From assembly GCA_021307315.1 (NCBI GenBank), contig JAJSPD010000091.1, positions 1 through 64,000 on the forward strand: a DNA stretch of 64,000 nucleotides, in the 5' to 3' direction. Shown here one piece after another: positions 22,614 to 33,065 of the stretch (position 1 is its first letter; each line of letters opens with the position of its first letter). The position numbers and the translations under genes are program-made. A model generated the notes under the pieces. That model worked only from the letters and a program-made list of their open reading frames with translations. It did not search any database and was not told the origin of the DNA. The stretch is from Bisporella sp. PMI_857 (Eukaryota > Ascomycota > Leotiomycetes > Helotiales > Helotiaceae).

Positions 22614-23543
22614 ATGGCAGATAATAGAATCGAAGGCAGACTGGCCTTGATCACAGGAGCATCTGGAGGGTGAGTATTTCCTACAGGGTGTAATATCGGT
22701 ATACGAATACAGCTAATCTTATTCCTCGCAGCATTGGCAGCAGTTGTGCACGGAAGTTGGCATCATGCGGCGTTAATCTTGCCTTAACCTACTCAGCATC
22801 CAAAGACAAGATCGATGCCCTTGTAACAAGCCTCAAGGAGACCAGGAAGGACCTGCAAATATCGACTCACAAGGTCGATATGGCGTCCGCAGAAGATATT
22901 GCTACTCTGTTCATTGAGATTCAGAATCATCACAATGCTCCAGTTGACATCCTGGTCAGCAATGCTGGACACGGTAAGAGAATTGTAGATGTGTCGTAAG
23001 TAAAGATAAACACATAACGCAAACGCTGAGTAATTACTTAAGAATTGCGCAGAGATATTCCATTAGAAGAATTCGAATACACAATTAATGTTAACCTCCG
23101 TGCCTCCTTCCTTCTGGTAAAGGGTGTGGTAGAAGGCATGAAAGCGCAAAGGTTCGGCCGCATTATCTTTGTGTCCTCAATCGCAGCATATGGTGGTGGA
23201 ATCAATGGCTGTCGTGTGTACACCCTTCCCAATTGCTTTTGGCCGTATCGTTGACCGGTCGTCTACTTCAGACTACGCAGCAAGCAAGGGTGGTCTCATG
23301 GGCATGATGAAGAACCTCTCGACACGGCTAGCGCAGTACAACATCTCGGTCAACGATGTGGCGCCTGCCATGATTGGGGCGACAGGCATGACTCCGAATG
23401 CTGAGGCGGTACCAGGTGTTGTTGAGACCATCCCGCTGGGAAGATTAGGGCAGCCGGATGAGGTAGCAAATGCAGTAGAGATGTTTGCCAAGACAGGCTA
23501 TTGCACTGGACAGAGTTTGATCGTTGCTGGCGGGTTGAAGTGA
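22614..23543 (+). CDS. short-chain dehydrogenase/reductase (3-oxoacyl-ACP reductase-like), 250 aa
   Basis: Exons: 22614-22669, 22732-22995, 23053-23213 and 23272-23543; introns 62, 57 and 58 nt (GTGAGT, GTAAGT, GTGTGT donors); 251 codons. Classical SDR features: cofactor loop TGASGGIGSSCA (residues 14-25), LVSNAGHGKR replacing the usual NNAG, catalytic Ser149, Tyr162 and Lys166 (Y-A-A-S-K), and a C-terminal GYCTGQSLIVAGG. The absence of an acidic residue after the second beta strand would favour NADP(H), but I did not verify this. Length is standard for the class. It is divergent from the C2H2 factor and is probably the oxidoreductase of cluster A. Confidence 0.9.
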
Positions 23544-24939
23544 AATGTGACGTTTAAAAAATGACCAAACATCTCTCACTGCGAAACCTTTTACTGGCTC
23601 TTGGAAAGTTCAAGATGTGAGATAATTGGCAATATCCTCAGGTATGTATAAGTCATTGAAGTGTTATTAGTGCATGCTCTCCGGTTTATAGCCTACTACG
23701 AAGGGATAGTAGCCCTTTCCTCCTCAATCTCAAACTCAGATGTGCGCGACTGACACTAGAGTATGTTAGTCAGCTTATTAACATCTTCCGGGCTACGGCA
23801 AACAGTCTTGTGGAGCCAATTAACGTCTTCCTGTGTAACAATTTTAGCACTAGGCTACAGAATATTTGCCATCTCAAAGAAATAAGTCTTCTGCCAATTA
23901 AAAATATTTAACGTGAATGTTTAGAACAAAAAATGAGCGGTTTACTGCCAAACTTTGTCCAGCCCTGATAGTTAGTGATCCAATAGTAAAAAAACAGGCA
24001 CATTGAGTCCAACTTACAGCGGGGACAAACTGGTTATCATGGTATTATTCAATAGCAGGGGATGCCGGCTGGAAAAGTGGCTGATGCTGCCTCTTTGGTT
24101 GGGATCTGCTGCGCATACTCTGATGTCCACAAATTCGAATCCTTAGCTACCAGCTAATCGCTCCCCAAAACCACCAGTGGCATAGCGGCTTGTGAGATGG
24201 GACAAAGATGTTGAAAAGCGACTGCGACTTGACCTCTGATCCATCTTTAGGGCGTGACGATCTTCGCACGGCTCTGGTCACAGTGGCAGATTGGATTGTG
24301 CCGGGGAGCGGAAAGTGGCTGCATTGAGGATTTTCATGCGCAGTGAGGTTTACCTCTTGCCAGAATGTTAAATTTACACTACCCTTGCAAGCAGACAGAG
24401 ACTCGTCGGGGTTTTCCTACCTTATTGGAGTCTCGGCTGGACTCAGGTCACCCATTTGGACGTAGTAACTGATGGTATTGGTGTCTTACCTTCCACGGGG
24501 CAAAAGGCGTAGCTCTATATAATAGGCTACGCTCTTGCTCTTGATGGATATGGTAATTGTTGTTGTTGTTGTATTAGGTTCTACTCTAGATTCTACAAAA
24601 TAGGGGTTGTGCGGACCACGTGACCTGGTGGGTCGTATGTGGATCCGTAAACCCCTACTTCCTACAGTAACTAAAGCAGCCACTACTCGAAAACCTTCCG
24701 TAACTTATTTAATGGACATTTAAAGAAGCGCAATGATGTTACGTAGGAGGGTGGGAAGCGCGTTAAGTAAGAGGAGCAGGCGTGGCAAGGCTATGGTGTG
24801 TTTTGGTATAACTTGCATAAAAGGGGATAAAAGAATACAATCGGTTGTATTAGGTTGTTTAAATCGATTTATACAGGAATGGTGTCGTTTCGAAAGCGAA
24901 ATATAAGTTCATGGCCAGAATAGGATTTTTGAGGGAAGA
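23544..24939. other. 1.4 kb intergenic stretch
   Basis: No supported gene. Short open pieces only; a small (TTG)n run lies near 24557-24572. It marks the boundary between cluster A and the decaying region B. Confidence 0.45.
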
Positions 24940-25620
24940 CTTACTGGGTTGCTAATCAATACACAGGTTAAGACAGGGGAATATCCGAAAACGTTTGGCT
25001 TTAGCTCGCAGCTCTTGGGTAATCGTGGCTATCTGCTCGGTTAAGCTTAGCATTTTAACGCTCACCATAGAACCTAGAATTTCTGACGTGAGGTTGATCC
25101 TTTTCTCGATAGCTTCTAGCTAGATCTTTGTCGTTCCGTCATTTGTGTTGCAATTTTCATCGAAAGCCCATTTGCCACTAGAAGTAGTTAGGCTACCTTC
25201 AATATATCTCTTTTTGACACGAATGGGGGGTCTTGCTTAGTGCGGTAAGAATAGGAGCAATACTAACAACGCCTCGGTTCTGTTTGAGAAGCCAAATCCC
25301 AAATCCCAGTTGAATCAGATTTGCCCAGATTTCAACGAGTAATAAGTGCCAGGTTTCGCAATCCTTTCCACATCGGTACCCATCAGAGCCATCGCAGCCG
25401 ACTCATTCGCGTTAGATTTGACACTCAACATTTTCTGATATATCATTGCGATCAGACTTCCGCGGATCACAACCATAGGCCGGAATGTCAAATGCTGGTA
25501 CCACCCTGTTGTGATCAAGATCGCTATCAGCCATGACCAATCAAGGCATTCTAGCAAGACTTACTGCTGTTCCAATGTACACAAAAGCGAAGCCACGATC
25601 AGTCCATAACCTACACTGTT
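24940..25620 (-). pseudogene. relic of an ABCC (MRP-type) multidrug transporter, first membrane domain
   Basis: On the minus strand the pieces appear in the order expected for the first transmembrane domain of a fungal ABCC transporter. They are GYGLIVASFVYIGTAVS, then LTFRPMVVIRGSLIAMIYQK, NANESAAMALMGTDVERI, EIWANLIQLGFGIWLLKQN, and IEKRINLTSEILGSM followed by VKMLSLTEQI. A TAG stands where the family has Trp, just before LEAIEKR. The piece around 25557-25315 is open, but the surrounding frames shift. No ATP-binding domains are present nearby. Intact ABCC proteins export conjugates and drugs across plasma or vacuolar membranes. This is a clear but truncated relic. Confidence 0.72.
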
Positions 25621-25974
25621 AGGTTGCATGGTTATGAATTTCATAGTTTTATCAATCAGGAAGGGTTGTGAAACATTAAAGTGGCATTCTAGTTGAATTT
25701 TTTTTGCTCGAAATATACTATAAGAGCTATTGAATTAAACAAAAAAGCATTGGTTGTGTTGCATGTGCAAGCATAATTTGCTATACATATTGCTCAAATG
25801 CCAATATCAAAACTCTTACTCTATGAAATCTAACATTCATTGATCCCTAGGCCGTAAGTCCTTTACGCCTTACTAGCCGTAGCTCGACAGTCTACGCTGA
25901 TTTAAACAGTATAAAATAATCTGACTAGGACAGAACTGACGTTAGCCAGTGTTTCAATTTTCGCTCCTGTAGCA

Positions 25975-27294
25975 CTAAGAGTGAAGGGTTTGGATGATCC
26001 GTTTTAATCCCTCATCAATCTGTTCGCGATGTTGCGAAAAAGTAATGCGAAACCACCCGGACTGCTCGCTACCAAAGTCTTCGCCGTTTCCAAGATGTAG
26101 CTTGTGGGCGGCTAGCTTCTGTATTAGCTTTTTATAGCCGGTCTGTTTCTCAGGCTCGCTTTTGTCAAGCGAGTGATTGGGTTGTGCTCTTAAATAAGGC
26201 GTTAATAGGTCGCACCAAATAAAGAGGCCCGCGTTCGATCCCCGGGCGAAAGGTATTCCGTGCTCATCCAGAAATGTGACAACATAATTGTACAGTTCAG
26301 AAAGCTTTTCGCAGTTGTCCACAATATATCGGTCAAGAAACCCTTCATCTTCAAGAATGGTTGCCATGAGGGAATCCGCCAACCCAGATATCGAGCTGTA
26401 CTGGCCGACCCCTCTGATGGATTCAAGCATGTCAGGGTTGTCCTGCGAAATAATTACCCCTAGCCTTACTCCGTTGGATCCGAAATCCTTGCTGACGCCC
26501 CAAAGCGCATGAACAAGACCTGGGTCGATTATCCCATCGGGGTTAATAGAGAGTACTGACGTAAATTCGCCCATTGTTGTTGCCTCATCTAAGCCATGTC
26601 TCCAAACTGACAGAGCGTATATCTCGTCGCTGACCAAATGAATGCTGTGTTTTTGACACAGCTTCATCAATTCTATCAGAAAAGCCCGCGAATAGCACCG
26701 ACCTAAAGGGTTGTGGGGGTTGCAGAGCATAATGATTCGTATGGTACAGCCTCGGTCACAAGAGTGCATGATGGCTTCTTCGTATCTGCGTACCGCGGAG
26801 ATGCTGAGAGGGTCGACGCTTTCGAAGCTGACTGGAACAAGCTTGGATGCTGGCCGCAGAGAGGTATCTTTGCCGAATGCTCGATAGTACGGGCGCCCGA
26901 TCAGGATTCCTTCACCGGGATCACATAATGCCCACGAGCAATGTTCGATCGCAGATGTCACTCCATTGGTGGCAACGATGTGCGATGACTGGAGCGGTTT
27001 CGAAGGGCTGAAGTGACGGTTGAGAAAATGTGCAATCGCATTCTTCAATCGGACGGATCCGGTGATTGTATCGTTCAACGCTAGGCTTCGTGCTGTAGCA
27101 TTGAAACTGCTGTTCATACGCGATAGCAGCTGCTCTTGCATGACAGGATTATCTGCGAGTCCGAGCGAGACAAAGCCACCAGGGTTACGCTGCGGATGCC
27201 AAAGATCGCCGAGAATGTCCCAAAGAGCATTGCTAGTATTTTTCAGCGAAGTTGCTGCCCTGAGAGACAAAGGGTGTGCAGGTTGGCGAATCAT
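25975..27294 (-). CDS. class I/II PLP-dependent aminotransferase, ACC-synthase-like, 439 aa
   Basis: Single exon from ATG 27294. All fold-type I landmarks are present: ATNGVTSAIEH for cofactor phosphate (about residue 108-118), IGRPYYRAF, LCNPHNPLGRCY with the pyridine-ring Asn near 195, LVSDEIYAL with Asp223 and Tyr226, the Schiff-base Lys269 in WGVSKDFGSNGVRLG, and the substrate-carboxylate Arg in GWFRITFSQ near the C-terminus. The pattern matches fungal 1-aminocyclopropane-1-carboxylate-synthase-like enzymes, several of which act in secondary-metabolite clusters as aminotransferases or carbon-sulfur lyases rather than in ethylene synthesis. Its neighbours are an aminoacyl-tRNA synthetase relic and transporter relics. 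The exact reaction is not predictable. Confidence 0.88.
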   Translation of the reverse strand: MIRQPAHPLSLRAATSLKNTSNALWDILGDLWHPQRNPGGFVSLGLADNPVMQEQLLSRMNSSFNATARSLALNDTITGSVRLKNAIAHFLNRHFSPSKPLQSSHIVATNGVTSAIEHCSWALCDPGEGILIGRPYYRAFGKDTSLRPASKLVPVSFESVDPLSISAVRRYEEAIMHSCDRGCTIRIIMLCNPHNPLGRCYSRAFLIELMKLCQKHSIHLVSDEIYALSVWRHGLDEATTMGEFTSVLSINPDGIIDPGLVHALWGVSKDFGSNGVRLGVIISQDNPDMLESIRGVGQYSSISGLADSLMATILEDEGFLDRYIVDNCEKLSELYNYVVTFLDEHGIPFARGSNAGLFIWCDLLTPYLRAQPNHSLDKSEPEKQTGYKKLIQKLAAHKLHLGNGEDFGSEQSGWFRITFSQHREQIDEGLKRIIQTLHS

Positions 27295-28159
27295 GTTGCG
27301 ACGGCGTGACGCAATGCTGTCTTGTTCCTTGACTGAGGATATAACATAGTGGCCGAGCAGGTAAGACTTCTGGGCTGCTGCAAACTTTATGTAGCCCTCC
27401 TATTTTTCTTTGTGCACCAGACTACTCTCTCAGAATCAAGTCTGGAGGCACCTTGTTACCCGAGGTTTCTTGGGGGGGGTTAAGAAACCGCGGGCTCGGG
27501 TTCTTCGCTCTCTAAGAAACCGCTTAGAAGGGTTACCTAGTCAACCACCCTAAATGACCCTCGACTGTTGATTATCTTTAGAAAATAGTAGATTCCACAC
27601 CAAAGGTAATGGTTTTTTAAAGGAATAAAGCAAATTCTTGTCATTCTACTGTCATGAAGCTGAAAATTTCACATAAGCTTTATTTACTTAGATTGATATC
27701 TAACTTTTCCACTTTGACTAGTGTTTACACCTACCGTTTCTCCCTTATTCTTTTCCTTTTTTTTCTCTATCGCCACTTTTTGACTCTTTGTAGAATGTCT
27801 TGCTTGTCGTAAAAGCGCAGATTTTGGTATTTTAATAGCTCTAATCGGCGAGGAAGGAGCTGGCGTTAATCGTGATTTGTATAGTGATTTCAATGGCGAG
27901 TTGTCACTGAAATGGTTGCTATTCCGGTTTGTAAAAGGCTTAAATACCTTAGCAATGTCAGTAGCCTATTTTGGTGTAGAGTTAGCTTTTTTTACTAGCA
28001 ACGTCGCAGGCGGTTTTAGCTTTGAAAAGACAGTGTTTCTAACTGATTTATTAGATAACATGTGTCACAGTACTAAGTGCAGCACAACCCCGGAGTATTA
28101 CTCTAAAGGTTCCAGGACAAAACTTGGCGTCGATTTCGCGAATTACCAATGGAGCAAAC
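27295..28159. other. intergenic stretch with small inverted and direct repeats
   Basis: It contains the promoter of the PLP enzyme. GGTTTCTT at 27464-27471 is mirrored by AAGAAACC at 27482-27489 around a G-run, and TAAGAAACCGC occurs at 27481-27491 and again at 27513-27523. CCCGAGGT lies at 27459-27466. Open frames at 27684-28173 are not convincing genes. Confidence 0.45.
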
Positions 28160-30064
28160 ATGGCAGGACCTGACGACATGAACGACTTCAGTGAGCTCTT
28201 GCATGTCTGTTATATCGACGCCGAAAATGACATTGACGAGATGTCAGCGGATGGATCTGAAGCTCGACCATTCCAATCGCTAGCACATGCCTATATCCAG
28301 AACATCAACAAACTGATCCTGCGCTATTCGCAGGCTGAGCCAGTGCCGCCCTCGACCGTTAGGAGTCAACCTCTCTCTGGGGAGCCTGTTTGGAAAGAGC
28401 CTACCAAAAGTGCCGTTAAGTAAGCCGAGGCTGTTCTGGGCAGGCACAGGCAGAAACATCAGAAGCAGCGAGGTGGAGATGAGCAGCAACGAAAGGACAG
28501 AGAAGCAGCTCTAGAGGAAGCCAAGAGATATGCCATCACTGAGGATGCATCTCCCTCCCCTGCCACGAGTATCAATTCTGGCAATAAGAGCGTTCAGGTC
28601 GGCGATGGCGACAAGCATGGTGTCAGGGTGAAGTTATACGGTAGGATTCACCATTTGCGCGTTCAAAATCTCGCTACATTTGTCACTCTTGCGGACGGTT
28701 ACGGCGAATTACAATGCGCTCTTCAGGCTGGAAACTTAACAAAGTCGGTTGATGCCCTGTTGTCTGCCCAGGCACTTCTTTAGTAATCTATGGCGAAATG
28801 AAGAAGGTCCCCGCTGGACAGCATGCGGCGGACGGACGTGAGATTATTGCCGATTACTTCAAGGTTTTTCGGGCATGCACCGGCGGATTCAGACGCCTTG
28901 ACACACCGGGAGTCTGCCTTTCAAAATATGTGAGATGCTGCTATGCTCGAGAACCGGCACCTGGTTTCTAGAGGAGAGAACGCTTCCGCAGTGATGAAGG
29001 GCTGCTGCGTAGCTGGCTTTTATTAGTGTATACAAGGATATGAAAATCACAAAGGTCTCTCCACCAGCACTAGTGCAAACACAAGTAGAAAGTGGCTCGA
29101 CACTGTTTAAAGTGCGTTATTACGACGAGGATGCATATCTTACGCAATCCTCTTAGTTATATTTAGAGACTGTTCGACCAGCGCTTGGAAGTGGGTATTG
29201 CATAGAGAAATCGTTTCGTGCTGAGAAGAGCCTTAGTTTGTGTAACTAGTTTCTTTTCCAATACACGATCTAATGGTAATGCAGCTCGATGACATCTTTC
29301 TGAATACACACATGTCGAGGCTGAATTAGATTATATCAATTTCAGTGGCCCTCTTGATCATATTAAAAAGGCTCTTTGCACTGTTATCGATAAACTTCTT
29401 GAAGATGAGGAGACAGCATCGCACATTAAGCTTCTTAAGTCGAAATTTCAGAACACTCCACGCCCATTTTTTCGCATGAAGTACACCGGCGCAATTAAAT
29501 GGTTTAACGTCCAGGATCCTCCTATTTTCAATGAAGAAGCAAGCCCTACTCCTTCGGGGATGACATTGCTGAAGCCGCAGAGTGGAAATTAACCAACACT
29601 ATGAACTGCCCTATTTCTTGATATATTTTCGGGCGGATTTGACTTCGTTTTATGTATATTTCCCCGGGGACGGCTCAAAGCCCAGCATGGTAATGCTATA
29701 TAACACTTCGATGAAAGAGAATCCGCTCGACCTACGTGTGACGGAGAGTGCCAACCTTTTGATGCCAGGAGTTGGGGAAATTGTCGGAGCTTGGATGAGA
29801 CTTGAAGATTATGATGATCTTATAGCAGCCTCTGATAAACAAGGAATGTAGGCAAAGGACTACTATTAGTGCACTGATCAGAGGAAGTAAGTGACTATCA
29901 TGCCGCGGTACTAGTGTGTATAAGTGACACTCTGCTGATATTGAACTTCGCCACACGGAGGGTACGGCCTGGGCCTAGAGAGGCTCCTCGCCCGGATCGC
30001 TGGCCAACACTCGGTTGAAACAACTTGCTTGTATCCTCACTTTATGGGTCGCTGCAAACCATGA
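28160..30064 (+). pseudogene. full-length but broken cytosolic-type asparaginyl-tRNA synthetase copy
   Basis: From ATG 28160 (AACATGG context) the plus strand can be followed through a whole eukaryotic AsnRS. It begins with the N-terminal extension CYIDAENDIDEM and LAHAYIQNINK, then a TAA at 28421. The anticodon-binding OB domain follows (HGVRVKLYGRIHHLRVQN, FVTLADGYGELQCALQAG, VIYGEMKKVPAGQHA, DGREIIADYFKV), then LENRHLVSRGENASAVMK and [18 protein letters not shown]. The class II core reads AYLTQSS, FRAEKSL, HVEAELDYINFSG, ESANLLMPGVGEIVGAWMR and CTDQRK (after a TAG for Trp). After what looks like a retained intron comes motif 3, GGYGLGLERLLA, and the end FMGRCKP with TGA 30062-30064. At least five stops or shifts interrupt it. 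Intact AsnRS charges tRNA-Asn in the cytosol. Confidence 0.85.
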
Positions 30065-31033
30065 ACAGAATGTGTAGCTTCCGGAAGCCTCAGTTAAGAG
30101 GCTCAGGGATGGATGTAAGAGGTCCATTCAAAAACGAAACATAGTGATTGTCGAAAGAATTTATTCCGTGTATTAGTCGAGCTCTAATTCTACTCATACA
30201 GTCAAATGATGCCAGCTGAGAGCGCCTTATACATGGCTGTCTGTGCCTCTTTAAACTTACTTTCTTGAGGGGCATTGCCATTTCTTAGTCGTCGCCTCAA
30301 CGTTTTCCTAGTTTAGTGAACGGAGTTTGTAATTTACATATGATCTAACTGTTGCCTCTGTTAGTACCGCATTTCTTGCCACAGTTGTTGCCCGAGGCGA
30401 TATTTAGTTGTCAGTTCCTTGGTTGATATCTTCGGGAGTTGATATCTTCAGGCTTGCGCAATAACAGCCACAATACTAGAAAAAAAATATGGACTGTGAT
30501 GCCCCTATAACAGATGCAGTTGCATTTGAATCGTTATTAGACAATACTTTTCCTCCACTTGCCTCTTCTTAATTTTATCCTTAGGTCAGTGCCGGTTAGA
30601 TAATCCAAATCTGGTAGCTATATCAACAGAATATGAGTGCTCAATTTCTAAGTCCCGCCTTTCACACGCTGATTTGTCGAGTGTCTTCCTAATCACCGTG
30701 ACTAGGCCCCTTCATTTAGGTTAAAAAAAATATACTTACAGACATTCCTCTAGCAGAAGATCTAGAACGTGTAGGCTGCCTTGAGACCATGATACGTACA
30801 ACCTTCCCGGCTAGCCGGGTGCGACACCTGGGTTATATTTCTTCGAGAAGTGTTATGTCAACTTGATTAAAGGTTAATAGGATATGGCCATGACCACCTC
30901 CGAGTTTAACGTTATATACTATGTTACTTTACTAGTGAATGAATTACAGATCCTAGACCCGGTCCAGAAATTCTGCATTCCAAAACGCTGGAACAACCAA
31001 GAACATGGCAGCAAAAGCAGAAGCAACGTCCAA
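30065..31033. other. intergenic stretch, nothing recognised
   Basis: Nearly 1 kb between two pseudogenes. A short direct repeat of ttgatatcttc occurs near 30422-30450. No supported gene. Confidence 0.4.
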
Positions 31034-32640
31034 CTAATAATCAGCATGGATTCCATTCAAGTAGGTCGAACCTCTAGCTTGCATAGCCTCCACATCCTGA
31101 GCTCGGATATCCAAAGCATTTGCAGTCACAGCGAGCTGGACCGTAATTGAAATGGCTAGTCCAAGTACTCGCCTAAGCTGGTTCGTGACATACAAAAGGG
31201 GCCCCGCAATGGCCTGGTCCTGTTTTGGCAATGTATTAGAAGCAAAAAGCGTGAGGCAAGGCTACACTATGTTCATGGCTGAAACAGAGAGTATCGTCGC
31301 CCAAAGTGTCCACGCGAAGTAACTCGTTTCCGTTGCTATAGGAGCTGCAAATAAATGTGATGCAGCTACTAGAGCGAGATGACTGGAAATGAGTATAATA
31401 ATTGTCCGAATCCTCCCCAGGAGAAATGCTACCAGGACAGTCGCCAGGATCCCGCTTACGCCTATAGGTATAAGCAAATCATTGTTTGAATAGGAGAAAG
31501 CCCTTAGTATTCCTGAAAGAAATAGGTTGAGAAAATCAAAAAGTTATTGAAAGACGCACAAACCAAACACATCCAGATCATGACCATACTGAAGCGGGCC
31601 GTTGCTGAACAGGGATATTTTAACAAGAGGCGACCGGGCCGCCATCTTTTCAAGATAGCGCTGCCAAGCGACAAAAGCAGCGGCAAGAATCGTCGAGATG
31701 ACAATGAGCGTTGGAATCCAAGCCTTCCAGCCAAAGATGTTGCGCTCTGCAAGGGAAAACAGGAGGATGCATAGCGCAACTGTGATTAGCATACCTCGAA
31801 CCCAGTCTACCTTGTTGAATAGTCCATCAGTATCACCAATGCCCACGGTAGGTTGGGTTTAGGGGATGACGTATATACCAGCTAGAGTAACCAAACCAGT
31901 CAAAATGGCTTGAACATCGAACACCCATTTCCAGTCGGTGCATTGGGCGATTATGCCAGACACGAGTGTACCGCAAATATTTCCCAAAGGCGCCCCAACC
32001 GCTGTACAGCAACATTAGCGCCATTTATTGAAAACTAACGTGTCATGGGATATCTTACAGTATGCACTGAAGGCGTAATTCCTCGCTCGACCTGCAGAAG
32101 GGAACGTTGCACCCAAGATGCCAACCGCAGTAGGAATATTAGCCGCTGCTCCCTGGACACCTATAATGAGCAATATGCGGAGCTAGATGCTGTTAAGGTG
32201 TAAATAGATGCTTACAAACCATGCAGTCCTCGAAGCCCAATTTCGTTAGTGATAAATGAGTTGACGGCCGAAATGACGGTGACCCAGATAGAGCCCCAAA
32301 TAAATATTGATAGCTTACCATAAATATCAGCGATGCGCCTCCATAAAAGAAGAAAGCACCCAAACACGAGTAAGTATGATGTTACGATCCATTGTTGCCG
32401 AGATTCGGGTATGTTGAGTTTGTGCCTGATTGTTAGAAGGATAATCACCACGCTCTAGGATGACAAGGTCTTACCGTTTCGTTAGGTTTTTCAACTAGTC
32501 AGAAGGTGAGTAGGGCGAATTGATGTAAACCCACATTGATGAACGCGGCGCCTATGACAGTGGCTGCAAGAACGATAGAGGTAATCTTCGACAAAGGAGC
32601 AAGATCTTCATCTGCACTTTTCTTCCATTGTCGCACTCAT
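31034..32640 (-). pseudogene. broken DHA2-type (14-helix) MFS drug transporter
   Basis: Minus-strand pieces line up with a DHA2-family multidrug MFS protein: LAPLSKITSIVLAATVIG near 32600, QQWIVTSYLLVFGCFLLLW with RRIADIYGK (the loop 2-3 signature), FRGLQGLGAAANIP, GAPLGNICGTLVSGIIA, a central WVRGMLITVALCILLFSLAE, then SHLFAAPIATETSYFAWTLW and a C-terminal LLYVTNQLRRVLGLAISI. Frames change between pieces without convincing introns. A TGA interrupts the start of the first hydrophobic region, a one-base shift falls in FSNG/MVMIWMC near 31600, and a further shift lies near 31500. I judge it a pseudogene. Intact relatives export toxins or drugs by proton antiport at the plasma membrane, which suits a former biosynthetic locus. 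Confidence 0.72.
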
Positions 32641-33065
32641 TTGGACCATATCCTCTCGGACATAGACAAGATAGACAACAGCTGAAGTCCAATTTCTCAT
32701 AGTCGTTGCTCAGTAGTTCACTACCGAAGATTTTAGGGCCGAATGGAAGAATCGATGCATAGTCCGGAACAGGACATAGCACGGAATATATCGGGACGAA
32801 TAACCTGTACACGCACCTCTGAAATTATCATAGGTAAAACTTAGGGTGATTGCTTGTTACCTGGTATCTCATCGGCGTTTCAATGACTCGTATGATTTGT
32901 GTTTAATAACCGTGGTGTCTCGGGGCGGTTTTACTTTTCTCCAACATCAAGGACAAGTCTATTGTCCCAGAGCCCCGCCATACGGATTCCACAATTACTG
33001 CACAACCTCGCCTACTTTCATATTACCTTTCCACCTTTACATCAATCCGAGGATACAGCCTAGCA
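32641..33065. promoter_or_regulatory. upstream region of the Zn2Cys6 factor
   Basis: The stretch holds the promoter of the plus-strand transcription factor. ACCTCGCC is at 33005-33012, identical to an element upstream of the MFS gene at 37085-37092. No gene is seen, apart from possible 5' remains of the MFS relic. Confidence 0.4.

Noticed and set aside
26200..26260. tRNA T-loop-like GCGTTCGATCCCC
   Set aside because: It lies inside the conserved coding sequence of the PLP enzyme on the other strand and has no cloverleaf.
28160..28423. Small stand-alone gene of 88 codons
   Set aside because: The frame continues past the TAA as the next part of an asparaginyl-tRNA synthetase, so it is the first piece of a pseudogene.
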